Positions 10,536 to 19,767 of a stretch of DNA of 64,000 nucleotides are shown piece after piece; positions within the stretch are counted from its first letter, which is position 1; each line of letters opens with the position of its first letter. Origin of the DNA: Phyllobacterium sophorae (GTDB lineage Bacteria > Pseudomonadota > Alphaproteobacteria > Rhizobiales > Rhizobiaceae); NCBI RefSeq assembly GCF_003010965.1, contig NZ_PGGM01000002.1, positions 709,265-773,264 on the forward strand, written 5' to 3'. Position numbers and translations under genes: made by a program. The notes under the pieces were generated by a model. That model worked only from the letters and a program-made list of their open reading frames with translations. It was not told where the DNA came from and ran no database searches.

Positions 10536-10787
10536 GATTTTGCTTTTCTTTTCTGTTTAAAGCTCGCCAACCTGCCGATCAAAGCCTCCGCAACCTATCG
10601 GATTCTCTATCCGGCGTCGAGAAACATGGAAATCCTTGCGCAAGTTTTTCGCCGCATGAGAAAAACTATTTTATCTTATTGATATTAAAGGTTTTTCTGC
10701 TGTGAATTACTGTCCCGTTTATTGGCTTTTCGCCCGGAAAGCCGCTATAAGATCAAAGATTGATTCTATACGAAAGATGAGTGCCTC

Positions 10788-13592
10788 GTGTCTGACCTAA
10801 CTCCACCTTCTGGCCCCGAAGACGATAAATCCGGCCCAATCTCCGGAATCGAGCCCATTTCCATCATAGAGGAAATGCAGCGCTCCTATCTCGATTATGC
10901 GATGAGCGTAATCGTCAGTCGTGCGCTGCCTGATGTGCGCGACGGTCTGAAGCCTGTGCATCGTCGCATCCTGCACGCGATGAACGAGATGGGCCTGTCG
11001 TGGAACCGGTCCTACCGCAAATCGGCCGGTGTCGTCGGTGAGGTGATGGGTAAATTCCACCCGCATGGTGACGCCTCCATCTACGACGCACTTGTCCGCA
11101 TGGCGCAGGATTGGTCATTGCGGGATCCTCTTGTCGACGGGCAGGGGAATTTCGGTTCGATAGACGGCGATTCACCGGCCGCGATGCGGTACACGGAATG
11201 CCGTCTGGAGAAGGTAACGGAATCGCTGCTCGAGGATATCGACAAGGAAACAGTCGATTTCCAGGATAATTACGATGGGCGCGAGCAGGAGCCTGTGGTT
11301 CTGCCTGCGCGTTTCCCCAATCTTCTCGTCAATGGTTCTGGCGGTATCGCAGTCGGTATGGCAACGAATGTGCCGCCGCACAATCTGGCCGAGGTTATCA
11401 ATGGCTGTATCGCGCTGATCGACAACCCGGCGATCGATTTACCGGAAATGATGGAGATTATTCCCGGTCCGGATTTCCCGACCGGGGGTATCGTCCTTGG
11501 CCGCTCGGGCATCTACTCAGCTTACAGCACAGGCCGCGGTTCGATCCTCATGCGCGGTAAAGTTGCAGTTGAGAGCATGCGCGGCGATCGCGAAGCCATT
11601 ATCATCACCGAAGTTCCGTATCAGGTGAACAAGGCGACAATGATCGAGAAGATGGCCGACCTGGTGCGTGAAAAGCGCATCGAGGGCATCTCTGACATTC
11701 GCGATGAATCAGATCGCGACGGATATCGCGTCGTCGTTGAACTGAAGCGTGATGCGGTGGCGGACGTCATCATCAACCAGCTCTATCGTTTCACACCCCT
11801 TCAGACGTCTTTTGGCGCCAATATGGTGGCGTTGAACGGCGGCAAGCCGGGACTGCTCAATCTCCTGGACATTTTGCGCGCGTTCGTCAGCTTTCGCGAG
11901 GAAGTTGTCAGCCGCCGCACCAAGTTCCTGCTGCGAAAGGCGCGCGACCGCGCGCACGTCCTGGTTGGCTTGGCCATTGCCGTCGCCAATATTGACGAAA
12001 TCATTGCACTTATCCGCCGGGCGCCCGATCCTGCTACGGCCCGCGATCAGTTGATGGAGCGCCGCTGGCCCGCCAATGATGTTGCGCCGCTGATCACCCT
12101 GATCGCTGATCCGCGCCATACGCTCAACGACGACAACACCTATAACCTCTCCGAAGAGCAGGCGCGCGCTATTCTCGATCTGCGATTGCAGCGCCTGACA
12201 GCGCTAGGCCGCGATGAAATCGCTGACGAGCTGAACAAGATCGGCGTCGAGATCGCCGATTATCTCGAGATCCTGGCATCTCGCCTGCGGATCATGGGTC
12301 TGGTCAAGGACGAGCTGGTCGTAATTCGCGATGAATTCGGCACGCCGCGCCGCACTGAGCTTACCGAGGGTGGCGCCGATATGGACGATGAAGATCTCAT
12401 CGCCCGTGAAGATATGGTGGTGACCGTCAGCCACGCCGGCTACATCAAGCGTGTGCCCCTGGTGACCTATCGCGCGCAACGCCGCGGCGGCAAGGGCCGT
12501 TCCGGCGTGACGATGAAGGACGAGGATTCCGTTACACGGCTGTTCGTGGCCAATACGCATACGCCGGTGCTGTTCTTCTCGTCGCGCGGCATCGTCTATA
12601 AGGAAAAGGTCTGGCGTCTGCCGATCGGTACGCCGCAATCACGCGGCAAGGCACTCATCAACATGCTGCCGCTGGAACAGGGCGAACGCATCACGACGAT
12701 CATGCCGCTGCCGGAGGACGAGGCAAGCTGGGCCAATCTCGACGTGATGTTCGCCACGACGCGCGGCACGGTTCGCCGCAACAAGCTGTCCGACTTCATC
12801 CAGGTCAATCGCAATGGCAAGATCGCGATGAAGCTTGAGGAAGAGGGCGATGAAATCCTCAGCGTCGATACCTGCGACGAGTTCGACGATGTATTGCTGA
12901 CTGCCGCCGGCGGCCAGTGTATCCGTTTCCCCGTAACCGATGTGCGTGTGTTCGCCGGGCGCAACTCGATCGGCGTGCGTGGCATCACATTGGCTCCGGG
13001 GGACAAGATCATCTCCATGTCCATTCTCGGTCATGTGGACGCAAGCCCCGCCGAACGCTCGGCCTATCTGAAGCAGGCTGCGGCTGAAAGGCGGGCACAG
13101 GGCGCCGACGACGTTGAAGAAATTGCTTTGGTCGGCGAGGAAGCCACAGATGTGGCCGATCTTTCGCCGGAGCGTTACGCCGAACTGCGCGATCGCGAAG
13201 AGACCGTGCTGACGGTTAGCGAATATGGCTACGGCAAGCGCTCGTCGTCCTATGAATTCCGCGTTTCCGGGCGCGGTGGCAAGGGCATTCGCGCCACCGA
13301 CACGTCGAAGACCGATGAAATAGGCAAGCTGGTGGCGTTGTTCCCGGTCCAGGATTCCGATCAGATCCTGCTCGTATCGGATGGTGGCCAGCTGATCCGC
13401 GTTCCGGTCAATGGCATCCGTGTCGCCGGACGCTCGACCAAGGGCGTGACCATTTTCAATACGGCTGATGGGGAGAAAGTGGTTTCGGTCGAACCGATTT
13501 CCGAAACGGAAACCGATGATATCGAGGCTGAAACGTCCGTTGAAGCCGAGGCAGCAACCCCTGTCACGGATCCCGGCTCTGAAGAAGTCTAG
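10788..13592 (+). CDS. gyrA: DNA gyrase subunit A
   Basis: Breakage-reunion subunit of gyrase, which introduces negative supercoils. 934 residues with a GTG start giving MSDLTPPS. Catalytic Tyr135 lies in AAMRYTECR. The quinolone-determining region reads [12 protein letters not shown], so the position equal to E. coli Ser83 is Ala96, while Asp100 matches Asp87. The C-terminal beta-pinwheel contains the GyrA box QRRGGKG near residue 565. The C-terminus is acidic. A hairpin terminator lies at 13643-13680. Confidence 0.97.
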   Translation: MSDLTPPSGPEDDKSGPISGIEPISIIEEMQRSYLDYAMSVIVSRALPDVRDGLKPVHRRILHAMNEMGLSWNRSYRKSAGVVGEVMGKFHPHGDASIYDALVRMAQDWSLRDPLVDGQGNFGSIDGDSPAAMRYTECRLEKVTESLLEDIDKETVDFQDNYDGREQEPVVLPARFPNLLVNGSGGIAVGMATNVPPHNLAEVINGCIALIDNPAIDLPEMMEIIPGPDFPTGGIVLGRSGIYSAYSTGRGSILMRGKVAVESMRGDREAIIITEVPYQVNKATMIEKMADLVREKRIEGISDIRDESDRDGYRVVVELKRDAVADVIINQLYRFTPLQTSFGANMVALNGGKPGLLNLLDILRAFVSFREEVVSRRTKFLLRKARDRAHVLVGLAIAVANIDEIIALIRRAPDPATARDQLMERRWPANDVAPLITLIADPRHTLNDDNTYNLSEEQARAILDLRLQRLTALGRDEIADELNKIGVEIADYLEILASRLRIMGLVKDELVVIRDEFGTPRRTELTEGGADMDDEDLIAREDMVVTVSHAGYIKRVPLVTYRAQRRGGKGRSGVTMKDEDSVTRLFVANTHTPVLFFSSRGIVYKEKVWRLPIGTPQSRGKALINMLPLEQGERITTIMPLPEDEASWANLDVMFATTRGTVRRNKLSDFIQVNRNGKIAMKLEEEGDEILSVDTCDEFDDVLLTAAGGQCIRFPVTDVRVFAGRNSIGVRGITLAPGDKIISMSILGHVDASPAERSAYLKQAAAERRAQGADDVEEIALVGEEATDVADLSPERYAELRDREETVLTVSEYGYGKRSSSYEFRVSGRGGKGIRATDTSKTDEIGKLVALFPVQDSDQILLVSDGGQLIRVPVNGIRVAGRSTKGVTIFNTADGEKVVSVEPISETETDDIEAETSVEAEAATPVTDPGSEEV

Positions 13593-13610
13593 CGCCGCCG
13601 GATCGCGCGA

Positions 13611-13751
13611 TTAAAGATCGCTACGATGGTGATAAACACCGAAGCGGGATGTTCTGAGAGGAGCCTCCCGCTTTTTATTTTCTTCTACAATCATGATGAT
13701 GGCGGAAACGATCATAGCAACCATCATGGCAATGCTCAGAAGAATAAACAT
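13611..13751 (-). CDS. Small single-pass membrane protein, 46 residues
   Basis: An open frame of 46 codons opposite the gyrA downstream region. It begins MFILLSIAMMVAMIVSAIIM, one hydrophobic helix of about 22 residues, then VEENKKREAP and a basic tail ending YHHRSDL. AAGGGA lies a normal distance before the ATG. The layout (SD, membrane helix, charged tail) looks like a real small protein, not chance. A GAAAC-N16-CGTT element at 13790-13814, one base off the EcfG consensus, lies upstream. The hairpin that terminates gyrA is inside its 3' half. Function unknown. Confidence 0.5.
   Translation of the reverse strand: MFILLSIAMMVAMIVSAIIMIVEENKKREAPLRTSRFGVYHHRSDL
13643..13680 (+). terminator. 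Terminator after gyrA
   Basis: Perfect 7-bp stem AGCGGGA/TCCCGCT with a 16-base loop, followed by a T-rich run (TTTTTATTTT). It lies 50 bp past the gyrA stop. Confidence 0.7.
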
Positions 13752-13783
13752 ATTCTGTCCCTTCGATCTTGCACTCTTTCAGA

Positions 13784-13800
13784 GTTAGCAACGTGCTAAC
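13784..13800. promoter_or_regulatory. Perfect palindrome upstream of coaD and the 46-residue gene
   Basis: GTTAGCA-ACG-TGCTAAC, 7-bp perfect arms with a 3-base centre. It overlaps a weak EcfG-like element (13790-13814, minus strand). It could be an operator for the small divergent gene or for coaD; the regulator is unknown. Confidence 0.35.
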
Positions 13801-13936
13801 TTCGAAATGGTTTCACACCATTGTCTCACGCTTAGTTGAAGTTGCCTGAATGCTTGCTGATTGCTGTGTTCATCTCCCGTTCATCCGATCGATTCCGACC
13901 ATTGAAAGCGCCGGGCAAAACGGTTAGGAAAGCCCC

Positions 13937-14431
13937 ATGACAATCGCGATTTATGCCGGATCATTCGATCCGATCACCAATGGCCATATCGATGTCCTGC
14001 ACGGCTCGTTCCGGCTTGCCGACAAGGTATTCGTGGCGATCGGTATTCACCCCGGCAAAGCACCGCTGTTCTCATTCGAAGAGCGGGTCGACCTGATAAA
14101 GCGCGTCGCGGCCGATGTGTTCGGCAAAGACAGCAACCGTCTCGACGTGATTGCCTTCGATGGGCTCTTGATCGATGCGGCACGCAAGTATGGGGCATCA
14201 CTCATGGTTCGTGGTCTGCGTGACGGCACAGATCTCGATTATGAGATGCAGATGGCGGGGATGAACGGCCAGATGGCCCCGGAATTGCAAACCGTGTTTC
14301 TCCCGGCGGACCCCTCGGTCCGCACCATTACTGCCACATTGGTTCGTCAGATTGCCGCTATGGGCGGTGACGTCCGGCATTTTGTTCCTGCTCTTGTCGC
14401 TGATGCGCTCGAGGCAAAATTCAAATCCTGA
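13937..14431 (+). CDS. coaD: Phosphopantetheine adenylyltransferase
   Basis: Transfers AMP from ATP to 4'-phosphopantetheine to form dephospho-CoA, the penultimate step of coenzyme A synthesis. 164 residues, normal length. The nucleotidyltransferase motif [13 protein letters not shown] is at residues 8-20, [12 protein letters not shown] near 90 and the second nucleotide-binding signature [14 protein letters not shown] near 128. First gene of a tightly spaced group with ppiA, ppiB, queA and tgt. Confidence 0.97.
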   Translation: MTIAIYAGSFDPITNGHIDVLHGSFRLADKVFVAIGIHPGKAPLFSFEERVDLIKRVAADVFGKDSNRLDVIAFDGLLIDAARKYGASLMVRGLRDGTDLDYEMQMAGMNGQMAPELQTVFLPADPSVRTITATLVRQIAAMGGDVRHFVPALVADALEAKFKS

Positions 14432-14446
14432 TTTTTGGAGACTTTC

Positions 14447-15031
14447 ATGTCCTTTATCCGCACAGCGCTCCTTGTTGCTGCCGTTTCGTCCCTGTCATTC
14501 GCAGCGCTGGCCCCGGCCCGGGCCGATGACGCGAACACCATGACCATCAAACTCAAGGATGGCGACGTCAAAGTCGAGCTGCTTCCCGATCTTGCGCCGA
14601 AACACGTCGAGCAGATCAAGGCGCTTGCCAAGGAGGGCGCCTATGACAATGTGGTGTTCCATCGGGTCATTCCAGGCTTTATGGCACAGACCGGCGACGT
14701 GCAATATGGCAACACGGAAAAGGGTTACAAGCCGCAGGCTGCCGGGACGGGTGGCTCGACGCGTCCGGATCTGCCTGCCGAGTTCTCGAAGGAGCCTTTC
14801 GTGCGCGGGGTTGTCGGTATGGCACGCGCGCAGAATCCCAATTCCGCCAATTCGCAGTTTTTTATCATGTTCACTGAATATCCCTCGCTGAACGGCCAGT
14901 ATACGGTCGTCGGCAAGGTCACGAGCGGTATGGATATCGTCGACAAGATCAAGAAGGGTTCGGAGGCAGACAACGGTGCAGTCGAAAACCCCGACAAGAT
15001 GATCAAGGTCACGGTTGGTTCAGCCAAATAA
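14447..15031 (+). CDS. ppiA: Peptidyl-prolyl cis-trans isomerase, periplasmic cyclophilin
   Basis: Cyclophilin that speeds proline isomerisation during folding of exported proteins. 194 residues with an N-terminal signal peptide (MSFIRTALLVAAV, ending near APARADD) and the cyclophilin core VVFHRVIPGFMAQTGD, GMARAQNPNSANSQFFI and YTVVGKVTSGMD. GGAG lies 7 bases before the ATG at 14447. It starts 15 bp after coaD and is followed at 34 bp by a cytoplasmic paralogue, a tandem pair common in Rhizobiales. Confidence 0.93.
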   Translation: MSFIRTALLVAAVSSLSFAALAPARADDANTMTIKLKDGDVKVELLPDLAPKHVEQIKALAKEGAYDNVVFHRVIPGFMAQTGDVQYGNTEKGYKPQAAGTGGSTRPDLPAEFSKEPFVRGVVGMARAQNPNSANSQFFIMFTEYPSLNGQYTVVGKVTSGMDIVDKIKKGSEADNGAVENPDKMIKVTVGSAK

Positions 15032-15065
15032 TCACTAGCTTAGTTAAATCAGGAGATTGCCGAAA

Positions 15066-15575
15066 ATGGCTTACAAAGACCCAGAAAACACCATCCTTCT
15101 TGAAACCACGAAGGGAAGTGTCGTTATCGAACTCTACCCGGATCTCGCGCCTGGACATGTCGACCGGATCAAGGAACTTGCACGCGAAGGTGCCTATGAC
15201 GGCGTTGTGTTCCATCGCGTGATCGATGGATTCATGGCGCAGACCGGCGATGTCAAGTTCGGCAAGAAGGGCGGCACATCGTTCAATCCAGCCCGCGCCG
15301 GCATGGGCGGTTCGGAAAAGCCCGACCTCAAGGCCGAATTCTCCAATGCCAATCATGGCCGCGGCGCCTGTTCTATGGCGCGTTCGCAGAGCCCGAATTC
15401 GGCCAACTCGCAGTTCTTCATCTGCTTCGACGATGCAGGCTTCCTTAACCGCCAGTATACGGTGTGGGGCCAGGTTATCGAAGGCATGGACAATGTCGAC
15501 AAGATCAAGCGCGGCGAGCCGGTGCAGGATCCGGATTCCATCGTTTCCATGCGCGTTGCAGCAGACGTCGAATAA
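15066..15575 (+). CDS. ppiB: Peptidyl-prolyl cis-trans isomerase, cytoplasmic cyclophilin
   Basis: 169-residue cyclophilin without a signal peptide. It carries VVFHRVIDGFMAQTGDV near residue 48, the catalytic-site stretch ACSMARSQSPNSANSQFFICF near 100 and YTVWGQVIEGMDNVD near 135. The ATG at 15066 has AGGAGA nine bases upstream. It arose by duplication with the adjacent ppiA and lacks its leader, so the two probably serve different compartments. Confidence 0.93.
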   Translation: MAYKDPENTILLETTKGSVVIELYPDLAPGHVDRIKELAREGAYDGVVFHRVIDGFMAQTGDVKFGKKGGTSFNPARAGMGGSEKPDLKAEFSNANHGRGACSMARSQSPNSANSQFFICFDDAGFLNRQYTVWGQVIEGMDNVDKIKRGEPVQDPDSIVSMRVAADVE

Positions 15576-15592
15576 GATCGTATTGATGCATT

Positions 15593-16672
15593 ATGCGTGT
15601 TGATCTTTTCGATTTTGATCTGCCGGAAGAGAACATCGCATTGAGACCTGCAGAGCCGCGCGATTCAGCGCGGCTTTTGCTTGTGAAGGCGGATGCGTCC
15701 GGGTTCGAGGACAGTTGCGTCCGCAATCTTGGCGATTTCCTGCGGCCCGGGGATGCACTGGTATTCAATGATACCAAAGTGATACCAGCACAACTTGAAG
15801 GCTTTCGCGAACGTGAGGGCGTGAAGGCCCAGATCAGCGCGACTTTGCATATGCGTGCTGGTCCTGATCGCTGGAAAGCGTTTCTGCGACCGGCGAAGCG
15901 CATCAAGCAGGGTGAGCGTATCGATTTCGGCCACGGCAACAATGCGTGCCTGCTCGGAGCATTGCAAGCGACGGTCACTGAAAAGGGCGAGGCTGGCGAA
16001 GCGCTGCTGGTCTTCGATTTCAGCGGTGCAGATCTCGATCAGGCAATTGCCGCGGTGGGTCATATTCCGCTACCGCCGTACATCGCTTCCAAGCGTGCAG
16101 ACGACAGCCGTGACCGGGAGGATTATCAAACGGTTTACGCAAGGGAAGAGGGCGCGGTCGCAGCGCCGACGGCCGGCCTGCATTTCACGCCTGGGCTGCT
16201 GGACGATCTGAAGAAGCGCGGGATAGAAGAGCATTTCGTGACGTTGCATGTGGGTGCAGGCACGTTTCTGCCGGTCAAGGCCGAAGACACAGCCAATCAC
16301 AAGATGCACGCGGAAATCGGGACAGTGGATCAACGGACGGCCGAGGCACTGAACGCCGTGAAGGCGCGGGGCGGGCGTATTGTCAGCGTGGGCACGACAT
16401 CCCTGCGGCTGCTCGAGAGCGCGACGGACGCAAATGGCGTGATCCAGCCGTGGTCCGGCCCGACGGACATTTTCATCACGCCGGGTTACAAGTTTCGCGC
16501 TGTTGATATGCTTATGACCAATTTTCATCTGCCGCGCTCGACACTGTTCATGCTGGTCTCGGCCTTCAGCGGGTTCGAACGCATGCATGCGGCCTATGAA
16601 TATGCGATCAAAAATCACTACCGCTTCTATTCCTATGGCGATGCAAGCCTGTTATGGCGATCGGCATCATGA
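15593..16672 (+). CDS. queA: S-adenosylmethionine:tRNA ribosyltransferase-isomerase
   Basis: Converts preQ1 at tRNA position 34 to epoxyqueuosine, using the ribosyl part of SAM. 359 residues, normal length, starting [19 protein letters not shown]. Family motifs visible are [11 protein letters not shown] near 60, HIPLPPYI near 157, DRxxYQTVYA, and [14 protein letters not shown] near 190; near the C-terminus are [14 protein letters not shown] ([11 protein letters not shown]) and [10 protein letters not shown]. Its stop overlaps the tgt start (ATGA), so the two queuosine genes are translationally coupled. Confidence 0.96.
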   Translation: MRVDLFDFDLPEENIALRPAEPRDSARLLLVKADASGFEDSCVRNLGDFLRPGDALVFNDTKVIPAQLEGFREREGVKAQISATLHMRAGPDRWKAFLRPAKRIKQGERIDFGHGNNACLLGALQATVTEKGEAGEALLVFDFSGADLDQAIAAVGHIPLPPYIASKRADDSRDREDYQTVYAREEGAVAAPTAGLHFTPGLLDDLKKRGIEEHFVTLHVGAGTFLPVKAEDTANHKMHAEIGTVDQRTAEALNAVKARGGRIVSVGTTSLRLLESATDANGVIQPWSGPTDIFITPGYKFRAVDMLMTNFHLPRSTLFMLVSAFSGFERMHAAYEYAIKNHYRFYSYGDASLLWRSAS

Positions 16673-17802
16673 GCGAAAATTTTGAATTCAAGCTGATTGC
16701 CACCGATGGCATGGCGCGGCGCGGTGAAATCACCATGCCGCGTGGAACGGTACGGACGCCGGCGTTCATGCCTGTTGGAACCGGCGGCACCGTCAAGGCG
16801 ATGTACATGGACCAGGTACGCGACCTGGGTGCCGACATAATCCTTGGCAATACCTACCATTTGATGCTGCGGCCGAGCGCCGAACGCGTTGCCAAACTTG
16901 GCGGACTGCACGAGTTCGCGCGCTGGGCAGGGCCGATCCTGACCGATTCCGGCGGATTTCAGGTCATGTCACTGGCGCAGTTGCGCAAGCTGACCGAAAA
17001 GGGTGTGACCTTCCGTTCGCATATCGATGGCAGGGCCTATGAGATGAGCCCAGAGCGCTCGATCGAGATCCAGGGATTGCTGGATTCAGATATTCAAATG
17101 CAGCTGGACGAGTGCGTCGCCCTGCCGTCGACGCCGAAAGACATTGAGCGGGCGATGGAACTGTCGCTCCGCTGGGCGGAGCGCTGCAAGGTGGCTTTCG
17201 GCAACCAGCCTGGCAAGGCGATGTTCGGTATCGTGCAGGGCGGCGACGTGGCCGATCTGCGTGTTCGCTCGGCGCAGGCACTGAAAGCCATGGATCTGAA
17301 GGGCTATGCCATTGGCGGGCTGGCGGTCGGCGAGCCGCAGGACGTCATGCTGGAAATGCTCGACATAACCTGCCCGGAGCTACCGGTTGAAAAGCCACGC
17401 TATCTCATGGGTGTCGGTACGCCGGATGATATTCTGAAATCGGTGGCACGCGGGATCGACATGTTCGACTGCGTGATGCCGACGCGGGCAGGGCGGCATG
17501 GCCTTGCCTTTACCCGGCGCGGCAAGGTCAATTTGCGCAATGCAAGGCATGCCGACGATCCGCGCCCGCTAGACGAGGAATCGCCGTGCCCTGCAGCACG
17601 CGACTACAGCCGCGCCTATCTGCACCATCTGGTCAAGTCCGGCGAAGCGCTTGGCGGTATGCTGCTGACATGGAACAATCTTTCCTACTACCAGCAATTG
17701 ATGCAGGGTATTCGCGATGCAATCGAGGCTGGCCGGTACAGCACTTTTGCCGAGGAAACCCAAGCTGCGTGGGGCAGAGGCGACATACCCTTGTTAGCGT
17801 GA
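16669..17802 (+). CDS. tgt: tRNA-guanine transglycosylase with a degenerate zinc site
   Basis: Exchanges guanine 34 of GUN-anticodon tRNAs for preQ1. 377 residues, TIM-barrel; [13 protein letters not shown] holds the catalytic-base aspartate and [20 protein letters not shown] the nucleophile region. E. coli-type enzymes bind zinc through CxCxxC plus a histidine in TIHNL. Here the stretch is SPCPAA (residues 305-310) and TWNNL with Asn336, so only one of four ligands (Cys307) remains. The flanking [10 protein letters not shown] and LSYYQQLM are intact, so the fold is probably kept. I start it at the ATG overlapping the queA stop; an ATG 15 bases upstream is possible. Confidence 0.95.
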   Translation: MSENFEFKLIATDGMARRGEITMPRGTVRTPAFMPVGTGGTVKAMYMDQVRDLGADIILGNTYHLMLRPSAERVAKLGGLHEFARWAGPILTDSGGFQVMSLAQLRKLTEKGVTFRSHIDGRAYEMSPERSIEIQGLLDSDIQMQLDECVALPSTPKDIERAMELSLRWAERCKVAFGNQPGKAMFGIVQGGDVADLRVRSAQALKAMDLKGYAIGGLAVGEPQDVMLEMLDITCPELPVEKPRYLMGVGTPDDILKSVARGIDMFDCVMPTRAGRHGLAFTRRGKVNLRNARHADDPRPLDEESPCPAARDYSRAYLHHLVKSGEALGGMLLTWNNLSYYQQLMQGIRDAIEAGRYSTFAEETQAAWGRGDIPLLA

Positions 17803-18378
17803 TCAGACGGCTGCGACCGGCGTTTCTGACGCTTCGGCCGGCTCGAACAGGTTTTTCAATCGGTCGATCGCCGCGACCTGTTCGTCCCGGCTGAGCAAAT
17901 TCATTTCGAAAAGTTTCAGGCTGCGCAAACCTTCGATCGTCAGAAAAACCATCATCACCAATGTCGGATCTTCAGCGTTTTCGCGCATCCGCTGCAGCAA
18001 TTGCCTGTTATAGCGGCGAATTGGCTCAAGGAAGCCCGGGTCGTTAGCAATCGCCGCAAGAATGCCGGACGGTTCGGGTTCATTGCACAAAAATTCCGCG
18101 CGGTAGACGGCGATGCAAGCAAGCACAACACTGTTTGGGCCATGGTTTCTTGCTGCTTCTTCACGACGAAGTGATTCGTCGAATTCAGACACATGCTGCT
18201 CTACGAGCGCCTCAAGCAATTTGGCCTTGGTCGGAAACGTATAGAGCAATCCCCCTTTTGAAAGACCCGCTCGCCGCGCTACCGCATCCAATGAAAGGTG
18301 AACCGGGCCCACCTCCTTGGCGATTTCGGCCGCGGCTTGCAAAATCTTGTCTTTCGTGGAGAGAGTATCATTCGTCAT
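17803..18378 (-). CDS. TetR-family transcriptional repressor
   Basis: 191-residue regulator with an N-terminal helix-turn-helix (KILQAAAEIAKEVG, then LDAVARRAGLSKGGLLYTFPTK, about residues 11-52) and a variable ligand-binding C-terminal domain. It is divergent from an RND efflux operon, and a 16-bp palindrome at 18424-18439 lies between them, so it is very likely the local repressor of the pump (the role BepR plays in Brucella; orthology is not shown). Confidence 0.9.
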   Translation of the reverse strand: MTNDTLSTKDKILQAAAEIAKEVGPVHLSLDAVARRAGLSKGGLLYTFPTKAKLLEALVEQHVSEFDESLRREEAARNHGPNSVVLACIAVYRAEFLCNEPEPSGILAAIANDPGFLEPIRRYNRQLLQRMRENAEDPTLVMMVFLTIEGLRSLKLFEMNLLSRDEQVAAIDRLKNLFEPAEASETPVAAV

Positions 18379-18416
18379 TCTAACACTTTCGATCTATGAG
18401 AGGCGTGAAACCCGTA

Positions 18417-18445
18417 TTGACATTACCGTCCAGACGGTACAGTAC
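18417..18445 (+). promoter_or_regulatory. Efflux promoter with overlapping TetR operator
   Basis: A consensus -35 (TTGACA, 18417-18422) is followed by the perfect palindrome TACCGTC-CA-GACGGTA (18424-18439), which fills the 17-bp spacer; a weak -10 (CAGTAC) follows. A repressor bound there would block RNA polymerase. The site also lies 46 bp upstream of the repressor's own start, so autoregulation is expected. Confidence 0.7.
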
Positions 18446-18540
18446 ATGGCGCGTGGCAATCAAGCCCACCTGACGTTAATCTCATTTGACAGGCTGGCAG
18501 ACCTCTTTGCTGGCCATTGTTTTGTTCCGGAGCAGTTCCC

Positions 18541-19767
18541 ATGAAGCGGTTCATTCTACCCGTAATCGTTGTAATTCTCGTTGCGCTGCTCGGAGTCGGG
18601 TTGGTTGGTTTCAACTTGTTCCGGGACAAGGCGATCAAGGATTTCTTTGCCACCATGCAGCAGCCGGCGGCTCCTGTCTCGACATATACGGTCGAGCCCG
18701 GCGAGTGGACTCCCGAGGTTGAGGCGATCGGCACGGTGAGCGCCATTCAGGGCGTTGAGCTGTCGGTTGAGGTTGCCGGGATCGTCAAGGATATTCCGTT
18801 TACCGCCAATCAGACGATCCAGCAGGGTGCTCCACTTTTGCAACTCGATGACGCTATCGAGAAGGCTGACATCGTCGCCGCCAAGGCACAGGATGTACTG
18901 ATGGACCAGACACTGGCACGCGCACGTACACTAAGTACCCGCGGCGTCGGCGCAGTGTCCAGTGTTGATGAGGCGCAGGCGGCGTCTCTGGCCAAGAAGG
19001 CCGAGATTGCCAAGTTGGAGGCCGTTATGGAGCAGAAGCTGCTGAAGGCGCCGTTCACGGGTACTGTCGGTATTCCTCGCATCGAACTCGGTCAGTATCT
19101 CGCGCCGGGCACGGTGGTGGTTACCCTGCAGGACCTTACCACGATGCGCGTTGATTTCACGGTTCCAGAGCAGGCGTTGAGCGAAATCAAGATCGGTCAG
19201 CCGATCAAGCTCGGTCTGACGGACAATGATATCAGCTTCAAAGGTGAGATCACGGCTATCGAACCAAGAATTGACCCGGCGACGCGGTTGATTTCCGTTC
19301 GCGCGAAAGTGGACAATCCGGAAGGAAAGCTACGTCCGGGTCAGTTCGCCCAGGTGCGTGTGACTCTCCCGAAGGAAGAGGACGTTTTCACCTTGCCGCA
19401 GACCGCTCTCGTTTCCAGCCTTTACGGCGACTACGTCTTCGTTGTCCGTCCTGCGCCGGACGAAGCCAAGCCAGCTGATGCTACGAAGCCGGCCGATGCC
19501 CAGTCATCGGGCGCGGCAAGCGCTGCAGATGCGGCAAAGCCGGCCGAAGGAGCCGATGAGAAGAAAGAGCCGAAGCTTGTCGCGACACAGGTTTTCGTCA
19601 CGCCAGGCCGCCGTTCTGGCCTTGTGGTCGAAATTACCAAGGGCATCAAGCAGGGCGATATTGTCATAACCGCCGGTCAGAACCGTTTGAGCCCTGGTGC
19701 CGCCGTCAAGATCGCAAATGACGTGAATCCGGCCAACACCAAAGAAGCAGGACTGCCAACAAAATGA
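18541..19767 (+). CDS. RND efflux periplasmic adaptor (membrane fusion protein)
   Basis: 408-residue adaptor linking the inner-membrane pump to an outer-membrane channel. A single N-terminal transmembrane segment (MKRFILPVIVVILVALLGVG) is followed by barrel-sandwich and alpha-hairpin regions (GIVKDIPFTANQTIQQGAPLLQLD, APFTGTVGIPRIELGQYL) and RLISVRAKVDNPEGKLRPGQFAQV. Unusually, residues about 305-345 form an Ala/Lys/Asp/Pro-rich low-complexity insert inside the membrane-proximal domain. GGAG lies 8 bases before the chosen ATG. Its end overlaps the pump gene by ATGA. Confidence 0.92.
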   Translation: MKRFILPVIVVILVALLGVGLVGFNLFRDKAIKDFFATMQQPAAPVSTYTVEPGEWTPEVEAIGTVSAIQGVELSVEVAGIVKDIPFTANQTIQQGAPLLQLDDAIEKADIVAAKAQDVLMDQTLARARTLSTRGVGAVSSVDEAQAASLAKKAEIAKLEAVMEQKLLKAPFTGTVGIPRIELGQYLAPGTVVVTLQDLTTMRVDFTVPEQALSEIKIGQPIKLGLTDNDISFKGEITAIEPRIDPATRLISVRAKVDNPEGKLRPGQFAQVRVTLPKEEDVFTLPQTALVSSLYGDYVFVVRPAPDEAKPADATKPADAQSSGAASAADAAKPAEGADEKKEPKLVATQVFVTPGRRSGLVVEITKGIKQGDIVITAGQNRLSPGAAVKIANDVNPANTKEAGLPTK

